NCBI GenBank assembly: GCA_027031565.1
Contig: JALVPX010000159.1
Span: 1 to 33,548 of the forward strand
Reading direction: 5' to 3'
Length of the DNA: 33,548 nt
Origin: Deltaproteobacteria bacterium
GTDB lineage: Bacteria > Desulfobacterota > Dissulfuribacteria > Dissulfuribacterales > JALVPX01
Of the stretch, positions 7,668-14,665 are shown piece after piece (position 1 is the first letter of the stretch; each line of letters starts with the position of its first letter). The position numbers and the translations under genes are program-made. The notes under the pieces are model-generated. The model was given only the letters and a program-made list of their open reading frames with translations, was not told the DNA's origin and did not search any database.

Positions 7668-8102
7668 ATGAGAGCCTATTGCTGGATTGGATTGTCAGTA
7701 GGCACCGCATTGCTGTTCGCCCTTATTATGACAAGTGCTTGCAGCAGTGCACAACCTTTTCATGGGGATCCTTGTTATCCGGAACCGACCGTGGCTTCTG
7801 TCAAGGACATATACTCTGGAAAATTGAATGACAAGTTGGTCAAAATTGCAGGCCGGTACCAGGGATGGGCTGGATGCGCCGCGCAGCAGAACAATACGAT
7901 CATGGTAACCCGAAGCGATTGGGTCTTATCCGATGCATCCGGCTGTATTTACGTAACAGGCGGTATTCCCCGCTCTGTCAAGCCCTTGCCCAATCATCCA
8001 GAAGGGCAAAAGGTCTGCATAATTGCCGTGGCAAGGGAGATCAACGGGAAACACGTCCTGGTATTCAGGCAGGAATGCGCATATAAGCCTTTTCCAAGAT
8101 AG
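7668..8102 (+). CDS. Small lipoprotein, possible OB-fold
   Basis: A 144-residue predicted lipoprotein with a hydrophobic start and lipobox ending MTSAC (Cys25). The mature part contains VKDIYSGKLNDKLVKIAGRYQGW, then a Cys-containing loop, SDASGCIYVTGG, and a final strand HVLVFRQECAY. This order of short beta strands around a turn is OB-fold-like, as in other small envelope proteins, but it is not a confident family match. Four cysteines besides the lipid one could make disulfides in the periplasm. ATG 7668 starts one base after the protease stop, with AAGGGG upstream. An in-frame start at 7620 would lie inside the protease gene and spoil the signal sequence. Function unknown; co-expression with the protease is likely. 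Confidence 0.75.
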   Translation: MRAYCWIGLSVGTALLFALIMTSACSSAQPFHGDPCYPEPTVASVKDIYSGKLNDKLVKIAGRYQGWAGCAAQQNNTIMVTRSDWVLSDASGCIYVTGGIPRSVKPLPNHPEGQKVCIIAVAREINGKHVLVFRQECAYKPFPR

Positions 8103-8105
8103 TTC

Positions 8106-8750
8106 TTATTCCGCTGGCACAAAAATGATCTGGCCAGGGCAGATGAAATCGGGATCCCTTATTTGGGGATTTGCCTGAATCAGTTTGCCCAGGGGCAGGT
8201 TGAATTTGGCTGCAATCATATAGAGATATTCACCTTTTTTTACTACATATTCCTTGGGAGCGTGCACGGGGGAGGGGGCGCCGGCAGCAAGGGTGCCATT
8301 TGCATCCTTTCCTGGTGTAGAAGCCTTTCCAGGTGCTAGTGCAGGCCTTTCAGGCCCGTTTTCTACATGCTCTGCGCCATTGATGACCACGGTTTCCAAG
8401 GGCCTGTCTTCTACCTTAGATTGCTTGATGTTTTGTTGCGTCTGTCCCTGTTTTTTTTCGGGAAATGCGGGTGCTATCCCTTCCAGGGCAATGTCCTCAT
8501 CCTGGGTTTGAGCTGTCGACGAGGGTCTTTTTTGAGGGGGTGTGGTATGGGCTGTTTCTGCCTTGATCAAGGAGGCAACCCTTTTGTGCGGGAGATCCTC
8601 CTTTGTCGGCACGTTACCTGTTTGCTGCGCCTCTTTTTGGGGCACGGCAGGAGGGGTTGTTGGGGGTTTGCCTCCCTCTTTCTTGATATTAAGGAATACC
8701 AAGATAAAAAGCGCCACCAACAGAATCAAAATATTCAGTGTGCGTGACAC
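8106..8750 (-). CDS. Membrane-anchored LysM-domain protein
   Basis: A 214-residue protein with an N-terminal membrane segment (about 5-22) and no cleavage motif, so probably an anchor. A long low-complexity region rich in Pro, Gln, Lys and Thr follows (24-165). The C-terminus is one LysM domain (about 167-212: YVVKKGEYLYMIAAKFNLPLGKLIQANPQIRDPDFICPGQIIFVP), which binds the glycan of peptidoglycan. The disordered region would let the LysM reach the cell wall from the inner membrane. The start is GTG at 8750 with AGGAG upstream. It is convergent with the lipoprotein gene, with three bases between the stop codons. No catalytic domain is present, so it is a wall-binding or scaffold protein. Confidence 0.85.
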   Translation of the reverse strand: MSRTLNILILLVALFILVFLNIKKEGGKPPTTPPAVPQKEAQQTGNVPTKEDLPHKRVASLIKAETAHTTPPQKRPSSTAQTQDEDIALEGIAPAFPEKKQGQTQQNIKQSKVEDRPLETVVINGAEHVENGPERPALAPGKASTPGKDANGTLAAGAPSPVHAPKEYVVKKGEYLYMIAAKFNLPLGKLIQANPQIRDPDFICPGQIIFVPAE

Positions 8751-8782
8751 CGCCTTTGCTCCTCTCCTTTGAACAGTAACTG

Positions 8783-9286
8783 TTAAGTATTTAAGGCCGT
8801 TACTATTTCGCGGTTGAAGGCGGGGATGTCAGAAGGCTGCCGCGACGTTATCAAGTTGCCGTCCACGACCACTTCTGCATCCACATATTCCACTCCTGCT
8901 GCCCTCATTTCCCCTGCAATTGCCTTGTAACCCGTGGCCTTGCGGCCCTGGATCACGCCTGCTGAGATCAATACTTGCGGGCCGTGGCATATGGCAGCCA
9001 CTGGCCGTTGAACCTTGAAAAAATCCTTTACTATATCCTGTACTCTTGGAATTCCCCTTATCGCCTCTGGTGCTTTTCCGCCAGGTATGACCAATATCTT
9101 GTAGCCGCTGCTTTGGACATCATCAAAGGAGAGGTTGGCAGTTACGGTGTATCCCCTCTTTCCCTTGATCTCTCCCCATTCCGGGGCCGCAATATCCACT
9201 TGAAAGCCCTCTTCCCTCAGCCTGTACATCGGACACAGTAATTCACTGTCTTCAAAGCCGTCTGCACTCAAGATCAATGCCCGCAT
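8783..9286 (-). CDS. DJ-1/PfpI family protein
   Basis: A 167-residue single-domain cytoplasmic protein of the type I glutamine-amidotransferase-like fold. The nucleophile elbow is AAICHGPQVL (Cys100, His101) and the acidic partner lies in DGFEDSE (Glu12 or Glu15). KILVIPGG and TSRQPSDIPAFNREI are also typical of the PfpI/YhbO branch. Members are described as proteases, glyoxalases or deglycases, so the activity cannot be fixed from sequence. The start is ATG 9286, with GGAGG nine bases upstream; an in-frame start at 9397 has no ribosome binding site and adds a non-family tail. It is divergent from the DUF2267 gene. Confidence 0.9.
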   Translation of the reverse strand: MRALILSADGFEDSELLCPMYRLREEGFQVDIAAPEWGEIKGKRGYTVTANLSFDDVQSSGYKILVIPGGKAPEAIRGIPRVQDIVKDFFKVQRPVAAICHGPQVLISAGVIQGRKATGYKAIAGEMRAAGVEYVDAEVVVDGNLITSRQPSDIPAFNREIVTALNT

Positions 9287-9372
9287 GGAAAAACCTCCAT
9301 CGAAAAAAATAACGTTTTTCTTATATATTTTTACCTCAAAAGTCGATCTTGCACAAAGTCTTTTGTGAGATG

Positions 9373-9401
9373 TTGACAAGGTTGATCTTCGACTCAAATT
9401 A
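9373..9401 (+). promoter_or_regulatory. Candidate sigma-70 promoter for the DUF2267-THUMP genes
   Basis: A perfect -35 hexamer TTGACA (9373-9378) is followed after 17 bases by the weak -10 AAATTA, about 50 bp before the start codon. The -10 match is poor, so only the -35 supports this. Confidence 0.3.
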
Positions 9402-9448
9402 AAAACAGGACCACTTGCGATTCTTTTGGGGTTCCAGGAGGTAATGCC

Positions 9449-9826
9449 ATGAAGAGAGACGAGTTTATCAAGACGGTACAGAAAAAACTGGAACTAGACA
9501 GCAAAGATGATGCAATATGGATCACGGATACGATCTTGAAGACATTGTCTGAGCGCCTTACTGAACAGGAGGCCTTCGACCTTGCCTCCCAACTGCCCCG
9601 CGAGCTCAAGGAACTTGTAAAAGGTGTGCCAGATCATGTGATAAAGATGGATCGTCAGAAGTTCATTGCCAAGGTGGCTGAGCGCCTGGACGTCTCCCTG
9701 GAGGAGGCCGAAAGATATATCAAGGCCACCTTTTCTGTGCTGAAATCCGCGGTTACCCCTGGAGAGATAGAAGATGTCTTGTCCCAGCTTCCCAAAGACC
9801 TTGCAGGGCTTTTGGCAGAAGCTTAG
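9449..9826 (+). CDS. DUF2267 family protein
   Basis: A 125-residue all-helical, acidic cytoplasmic protein. It shows two related halves: each has a D/E-rich helix with FI-KV followed by L---L, then LPRELKELV in the first half and LPKDLAGLL in the second. This is the pattern of DUF2267, whose members often sit near stress or envelope genes and have no known biochemical role. The start is well supported by AGGAGG seven bases before ATG 9449. It is followed after about 25 bp by the THUMP gene on the same strand, so the two are probably co-transcribed. Confidence 0.85.
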   Translation: MKRDEFIKTVQKKLELDSKDDAIWITDTILKTLSERLTEQEAFDLASQLPRELKELVKGVPDHVIKMDRQKFIAKVAERLDVSLEEAERYIKATFSVLKSAVTPGEIEDVLSQLPKDLAGLLAEA

Positions 9827-9850
9827 CAGTGGACGCCGTAGCAGGCAGGA

Positions 9851-10390
9851 ATGAGGGATTGGAACGTTGTCATATGTGTCAAGGAGCGGGGATTCCGTTC
9901 GGCCTGTGAGCTTTTGGATGAACTCGGCCAGCTACAGCGCACAGATTTTTACAATGTGCTGGTAATGCGTGTAGAAGACACGCAGGCGGCCCTCGAGGCC
10001 CTGAAAAAGATGATTGACATAGATCCAAATATCACCAGTTATATATCCAAGTTTGTTCCCTCCCAGGCGGGTTTCTCTTTCCGGGATCGAAAGGAGTTTG
10101 AGGACAAGGCCTGTGAAATCCTTGGAAAATGGGCGGAAGCAATAGCTGGCCACACCTTTCATGTACGAATGCACCGCAGGGGCTTCAAGGGAAAGATTTC
10201 ATCCCAGCAAGAAGAACAGTTCCTTGCCCAGTTTGTTTTGGATGTCCTGCACTCAAAGGGCAAAGACGCCGAAATATCCTTTGAAGATCCCGATTTTATC
10301 ATTTCAGTTGAAACAGTTGGAAACCAGGCAGGCCTCTCTTTGTGGTCTAGGGATGATTTGAACCGTTATCCCTTTTTGGGCCTGGATTGA
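9851..10390 (+). CDS. Stand-alone THUMP-domain protein
   Basis: A 179-residue protein. The C-terminal half (about 60-172) has the THUMP pattern: a lead-in ending GHTFHVRMHRRGFKGKISSQQEEQFLAQFVLDV, then DPDFIISVETVGNQAGLSLWSRDDLNRYPF. THUMP domains bind the acceptor end of tRNA or other RNA and usually sit next to a methylase, thiolase or deaminase domain. None is present here, so, as with eukaryotic Tan1, it may be an RNA-binding partner of a separate enzyme. Residues 1-55 resemble the ferredoxin-like domain often found before THUMP. The U32 gene follows 48 bp downstream; U32 proteins modify RNA, which fits the context. The ribosome binding site is weak (GGCAGGA). Confidence 0.8.
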   Translation: MRDWNVVICVKERGFRSACELLDELGQLQRTDFYNVLVMRVEDTQAALEALKKMIDIDPNITSYISKFVPSQAGFSFRDRKEFEDKACEILGKWAEAIAGHTFHVRMHRRGFKGKISSQQEEQFLAQFVLDVLHSKGKDAEISFEDPDFIISVETVGNQAGLSLWSRDDLNRYPFLGLD

Positions 10391-10438
10391 TCCCTCTTGT
10401 TTTCAAAAACCACCGGGCTGGTATAAGATGTTTTGATC

Positions 10439-12517
10439 ATGGATGGAAAAAAGCCTGAACTCCTGGCCCCTGCAGGCGACAAGAAAGCCTTTACTGCTGC
10501 ACTGGATGCAGGGGCAGACAGTGTATACATCGGGTTAAAGGCCTTTAATGCCCGTGCCCTGGCAAGGAATTTCTCACCCCGGGAAGCGGCAGACCTGGTT
10601 GCCTTTGCCCATGAACGTGGCAAAAAGGTCTTCGTTGCCATGAATGCCCTGGTAAAGGAGTCAGAGCTTGAACATGCAGTTACTACCCTTGCCCAGGTGG
10701 AGGCCATGCAGGCAGATGGATTGATCATCCAGGATCTCGGCATCCTTCATATAGCCCGCCGCTATTTTCCAGGCCTGCGGCTTCACGCCTCGACCCTCAT
10801 GACCATCCACAATTCCTACGGCGTAAAACAGGCACACCAAATGGGATTCAAAAGGGTTGTGCTTGCCAGGGAAATGACCATCCATGAAATAGAGGCAGCG
10901 GTTAAGGCAGCCCCAATAGAAATTGAAGTCTTCATTCATGGCGCCATGTGTTTTTGCTATTCAGGGCTTTGTCTTTTCAGCAGCTTTATGGGCGGCAGAT
11001 CTAGCACCAGGGGGAAATGCGTGCAGCCATGCCGCCGAAAGTACAAATGGGGAAGGCGGCAGGGAACATTTTTCTCTATGAATGACCTAGAGGCAGGGCC
11101 CGTGGTATGGAATCTGGCTGAAATTGGTGTGGACTCATTGAAAATTGAAGGAAGGCTCAGACCAGCAAACTACGTAAGGCATGTAGTCTCAGGCTACAGG
11201 ATTCTTCTTGACAGCCAGGCAGGAGATCCCAAAGCTGTTGAAGCAGCTCGCGACCATTTCCAGCAGGCCCTCGGGCGGCCGGGTTCCAAGGGTTTTTTCT
11301 TCACACCTCGGCCAAATGACCTGATTTCTCCGAGGCAGACCTCGAATACAGGACTCTTTGTTGGAAGGGTGAGCTCCATAAAGAGGAGATGTTTTGAGGT
11401 TACGTTGAAGGATCTTCCTGTAAACAAGGGGGATCGGATAAGGCTGGTCAATAAAAAAGATCAGCAACATTCCTTCCGCATAACAAGATTAGAAAATGAA
11501 CAACAGGGGAATAAGGTCATTATATTTCATGAACTTGATCAGGCATTTTCAAATGCCTTGGTCTTTAAGATCGACTGTGCAAGGAAGGGAAAGGATTTGA
11601 CCGCCGGGCTGGCTGGGAGACCTGGTTCGCAGTTTCGCTGGGATCGCACAAAAGCAGCAAATATTGTCCAGTCCATGGATAACAAGAGAGCAGGCAGGCC
11701 AACGGCGAGGCGGGCTGTATCAACGCCGCGGCTATGTGTAAGATTATCCAATATACACGACATCAAATGGTTCCACCGTGCGAACGTAGATGCTTTTCTG
11801 ATAAAGACGGCCCGCAGGAACATCCGGTCGTTTCAGAGCCTTAAGAAAATCCACAGGGATAAAATTGTTTGGTTTATTGAACCGATACAACATGAATCCG
11901 AGGCCCTTGAGCTTTTCAAGGCAGCCGTACAGCTATACAGGTCTGGTGCGGCCAGGTTCGAGGTGTCTAACCTAGGTCACCTCCAAATGCTTAAAGAGGC
12001 CCTTGAACATGTGAAAAGCCGGATCTCCAGTAAACAGCTCATCATTTATTCATCCCACCACCTTAATTTACTCAACTCCCGTGCCCTCATGGAAGCGGTT
12101 TCCCTGGGAATCGATCGCCCGCAATTTTCCATTGAAACAGACATGGAAAATGCTGAAAATGCCCTTTCCCGTTTCCGCAGCAAGCCGGTTGCCTTTACCA
12201 TTTTCAGCTTTCTGCCGCTGTTTCATTCACGCATGGGCCTCATGGATTTCAAGTCTTCATCAAGTGTCATCAGCCCCAAGGGTGAAACTGCCATATGGCG
12301 ATCCAGCAAGAAGGGCGGAAGACTGGTAGCCCCGGTGCCATTCAATGCCACTGGTCTGGCCGGCAGGCTAAGTGGCGCAGGCTTTGCGGCATGGGTGATC
12401 GATTTGACCAGTTGTTGCAGGGAAACAGGCAATCTTAAAGAGATTGCCAAACGCCTGGTGAACAACAGGCCTCTTCCAAAAGGCACATATTTCAATTTGG
12501 TAAAGGGGCTGGCTTAG
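10439..12517 (+). CDS. U32 family 'peptidase' (RlhA/TrhP-type RNA hydroxylation family)
   Basis: A 692-residue protein. Residues 1-300 form a TIM-barrel-like domain starting KPELLAPAGDKKAFTAALDAGADSVYIGLKAFNAR. The U32 signature follows at about 165-205: EVFIHGAMCFCYSGLCLFSS, GGRSSTRGKCVQPCRRKY, with cysteines that may bind an iron-sulfur cluster. Members were first called collagenases; better-studied ones (RlhA, TrhO/TrhP) are needed for hydroxylation of 23S rRNA or tRNA. The length matches the long form with an extra C-terminal region (about 400-692) containing DUF3656-like sequence. ATG 10439 is preferred to TTG 10433; neither has a strong ribosome binding site. The upstream neighbour is a THUMP protein, which supports an RNA role. 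Protease activity is less likely. Confidence 0.88.
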   Translation: MDGKKPELLAPAGDKKAFTAALDAGADSVYIGLKAFNARALARNFSPREAADLVAFAHERGKKVFVAMNALVKESELEHAVTTLAQVEAMQADGLIIQDLGILHIARRYFPGLRLHASTLMTIHNSYGVKQAHQMGFKRVVLAREMTIHEIEAAVKAAPIEIEVFIHGAMCFCYSGLCLFSSFMGGRSSTRGKCVQPCRRKYKWGRRQGTFFSMNDLEAGPVVWNLAEIGVDSLKIEGRLRPANYVRHVVSGYRILLDSQAGDPKAVEAARDHFQQALGRPGSKGFFFTPRPNDLISPRQTSNTGLFVGRVSSIKRRCFEVTLKDLPVNKGDRIRLVNKKDQQHSFRITRLENEQQGNKVIIFHELDQAFSNALVFKIDCARKGKDLTAGLAGRPGSQFRWDRTKAANIVQSMDNKRAGRPTARRAVSTPRLCVRLSNIHDIKWFHRANVDAFLIKTARRNIRSFQSLKKIHRDKIVWFIEPIQHESEALELFKAAVQLYRSGAARFEVSNLGHLQMLKEALEHVKSRISSKQLIIYSSHHLNLLNSRALMEAVSLGIDRPQFSIETDMENAENALSRFRSKPVAFTIFSFLPLFHSRMGLMDFKSSSSVISPKGETAIWRSSKKGGRLVAPVPFNATGLAGRLSGAGFAAWVIDLTSCCRETGNLKEIAKRLVNNRPLPKGTYFNLVKGLA

Positions 12518-12528
12518 GCGGAAACTCA

Positions 12529-12669
12529 AGGCGTTCTCTAAAAATTAGGATTTTTGTTCGAGGGCAAGGTGCACAAAAATAACCGCAGACATATTGTCGA
12601 TATTTCGAGGATTATTTTTGAGTGCAGTGCAGCTATTGGGCAAGAAGACAATTTTTAGAGACAGCCTTA
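12529..12669 (+). repeat. Copy A of a ~140-bp palindromic element (MITE-like)
   Basis: The ends are imperfect inverted repeats about 17-19 bp long, built on TCTAAAAATT and AATTTTTAGA and bordered by AGGC and GCCT. Inside lie a second inverted pair (AAAAATAACC and GGATTATTTTT) and short palindromes, so the whole can fold into a branched hairpin. A second copy, roughly 85% identical by eye, lies at 21253-21396 in the same orientation. No open reading frame. It fills the gap between convergent genes and could act as a two-way terminator. I could not see a clear target-site duplication. Confidence 0.75.
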
Positions 12670-12743
12670 AATGTTCTGGCTGGAAGATGGGCAGGCGTTT
12701 TTGCGAAGTCCGCCTGATTGTCAATCGCCTGATCAAGCTACAT

Positions 12744-13226
12744 TCAGCCTGTACAGGCCTTTTCAATATCCAAAAGAGCTTTTTTAACATCGAGGCCACA
12801 CGAAAAGCCGGTCAGGTTCCCGCCCCTGCCAATCACCCTGTGGCACGGAACAACAATGGGCAGAGGGTTTCGTTTCAATGCCTGGCCTACTGCCCTTGGG
12901 GAAGCGCACCCCAAGGTTTCTGCCAGTTCACCATAGGTTATAGTGGCGCCGTGGGGAATCCTGGCAGTCTCCTGCCATACCTTCAGTTGAAAAGGCGTGC
13001 CGGTCAGACGATAAACTCGGCTGTCCAATGAAACCCCTTTACCCTTGAGGATCTCCAAGAGGCGTCTTCCCAGGGGGTGGTTCACTATGGGCTGCGTGGC
13101 TGGAGCTGCAATAGATAACTCCAGGCGTGTCAAGAGTGAGTGGCTGAAAACCGCCCTTACCTCTAGAAACAAGTCAAGGAATTGTATATGAAATATTTCC
13201 GGTACAGCATCAGATATCGTGTTCAT
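12744..13226 (-). CDS. ogt: Methylated-DNA--[protein]-cysteine S-methyltransferase
   Basis: A 160-residue DNA repair protein that takes the methyl group from O6-methylguanine onto its own cysteine in a single-use reaction. The C-terminal domain is complete: TPFQLKVWQETARIPHGATITYGELAETLG, RAVGQALKRNPLPIVVPCHRVIGRGGNLTGFSCGLDVKKALLDIE, with acceptor Cys128 in PCHRV and the DNA-binding helix before it. The N-terminal 60 residues are divergent, as in most of the family. Its ATG at 13226 overlaps the end of thiL by 17 bp, so it is translationally coupled and is the last gene of the ndk-thiL-ogt group. The palindromic element lies directly downstream. Confidence 0.93.
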   Translation of the reverse strand: MNTISDAVPEIFHIQFLDLFLEVRAVFSHSLLTRLELSIAAPATQPIVNHPLGRRLLEILKGKGVSLDSRVYRLTGTPFQLKVWQETARIPHGATITYGELAETLGCASPRAVGQALKRNPLPIVVPCHRVIGRGGNLTGFSCGLDVKKALLDIEKACTG

Positions 13227-14223
13227 AGCCCTTGAAAGAGATTTCTTCCAGGCACCCGCTATTTCCTTCCAGCCAGACCCCCTTGCCCTCTTCTATTCTT
13301 CCGATTGCAAAGGCCTTTGAACAGGTCTTGGCGGCTATTTTCGAGATCTGCTGCATGTACTCTGGCCGAGCTGTCCAGATCAGCTCGAAGTCTTCTCCCC
13401 CTCTTAATGCCGCATCAAGCGAATCTATGCCGAGGAAGGCAGCGATCCTTTTTGATGCCCTTGATATGGGAACAGCCCTTTCATAAATGACGGCCTTGAC
13501 ACTGCTCTGGGCGCAGATATGGGCTACATCTGTTGCCGGCCCGTCTGATACATCGATGGCACATCTTACCAGGCCTGAGGCCGCCAAGGCCCTTCCAAGT
13601 TCCAGCCTCGGTGCAGGAACAAGGTGACGCAAAATAAGCCTTTTTATGGTTTGTTTTAGGCCAGGACGATATTTTCTGCCAAATTTTTGCAGCCATCTGA
13701 GACCAAGGGAAGCCTCTCCCAGATAGCCTGAACAAAACAGCAGATCGCCAGGCCGGGCCATGCTTCTAGTCAGATATCGATCCCTGCCCACTTCGCCCAC
13801 AAGGGTTACGGTAATGTTGAACGGGCCAGCGCTGGAAACACTGTCACCGCCTATTAAAACAGCTCCGGCCTCGGCGAGTTGATCAATGAGGCCCTTTAAA
13901 AATTCCTTCAAAAAATATTTTGAGGCATAAGGCGGTGACGAAATGGCAACCAGTGCCCATTTCGGCATCCCCCCCATTGCCGCTATATCGCTGAGATTTA
14001 CAGCCGCAGATTTGGAACCAAGCTCATAGGGCTTGAAATAGGAGAGGTCGAAATGTATCCCTTCAGCCAGGCAGTCCGTGGTTACCACCAGGTCTTTTTG
14101 GGATTCCGGCTGCAAGACAGCACAATCATCGCCGATACCAATCTTGACCGAGGGATCTGTCTCACGGCTTCCAGCAAGTGATTCAGCCAGTGCTATTAAA
14201 TCCCTTTCCTTGAATCTAGTCAC
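13210..14223 (-). CDS. thiL: Thiamine-monophosphate kinase
   Basis: Phosphorylates thiamine phosphate to the active cofactor thiamine diphosphate. At 337 residues it has the AIR-synthase-like fold signatures: GIGDDCAVL (about 30), TTDCLAEGIHFDLSYF, NLSDIAAMGGMPKWALVAI, GGDSVSS, IDVSDG near the middle and GGEDFELIWT near the C-terminus. GTG at 14223 is taken as the start because it gives TRFKERDLIALAESLAG, the usual N-terminus, and has TGGAG five bases upstream. A longer frame to 14319 would run through the end of ndk and add a non-family tail. It overlaps ndk by eight bases and ogt by 17, showing tight coupling. Confidence 0.95.
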   Translation of the reverse strand: MTRFKERDLIALAESLAGSRETDPSVKIGIGDDCAVLQPESQKDLVVTTDCLAEGIHFDLSYFKPYELGSKSAAVNLSDIAAMGGMPKWALVAISSPPYASKYFLKEFLKGLIDQLAEAGAVLIGGDSVSSAGPFNITVTLVGEVGRDRYLTRSMARPGDLLFCSGYLGEASLGLRWLQKFGRKYRPGLKQTIKRLILRHLVPAPRLELGRALAASGLVRCAIDVSDGPATDVAHICAQSSVKAVIYERAVPISRASKRIAAFLGIDSLDAALRGGEDFELIWTARPEYMQQISKIAAKTCSKAFAIGRIEEGKGVWLEGNSGCLEEISFKGYEHDI

Positions 14224-14632
14224 ATATCTCCAGCTCACTGAAGAAGTATGCAATCTCGGTTCTGGCTGTTTCTGGGGCATCTGAGCCATGCACCACGTTT
14301 TTCTCGATGTCAGTGGCAAAGTCCGCCCTGATGGTGCCGGGTTCCGCCTCTTTGTAATTGGTGGCCCCCATGAGTTCCCGGTTCTTTTTGATAACGTTTT
14401 CCCCTTCCAGTACCATTACGACAATGGGACCCGATGACATGAAGTCGGTCAGGCTGTCAAAGAAAGGCTTGTCTTTGTGGACTGCATAAAAGCCCTTGGC
14501 CTCATCCTTGGTCATGTGGAGCATTTTCATGGCGGCTATCTTGATGCCCGCCTTTTCAAACCTGCCGATTACTTCACCGATGAGGCCCTTTGAAACTCCA
14601 TCTGGTTTGATTATTGAAAGGGTGCGTTCCAT
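14216..14632 (-). CDS. ndk: Nucleoside diphosphate kinase
   Basis: A 138-residue cytoplasmic enzyme that moves the gamma phosphate between nucleoside triphosphates and diphosphates. The catalytic His115 is in NVVHGSDA, and ERTLSIIKPDGVSKGLIGEVIGRFEKAGIKI at the start and MGATNYKEAEPGTIRADFA are family hallmarks. Length is normal. A strong GGAGGAAAT precedes ATG 14632. Its stop overlaps the thiL start. Confidence 0.98.
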   Translation of the reverse strand: MERTLSIIKPDGVSKGLIGEVIGRFEKAGIKIAAMKMLHMTKDEAKGFYAVHKDKPFFDSLTDFMSSGPIVVMVLEGENVIKKNRELMGATNYKEAEPGTIRADFATDIEKNVVHGSDAPETARTEIAYFFSELEICD

Positions 14633-14665
14633 ATTTCCTCCTCCATAGCCTGTTTTTGTTAAAGA

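Noticed and set aside
14224..14319. Longer thiL start at 14319
   Set aside because: It would run through the 3' end of ndk and add 32 residues not seen in the family; GTG 14223 has a good ribosome binding site.
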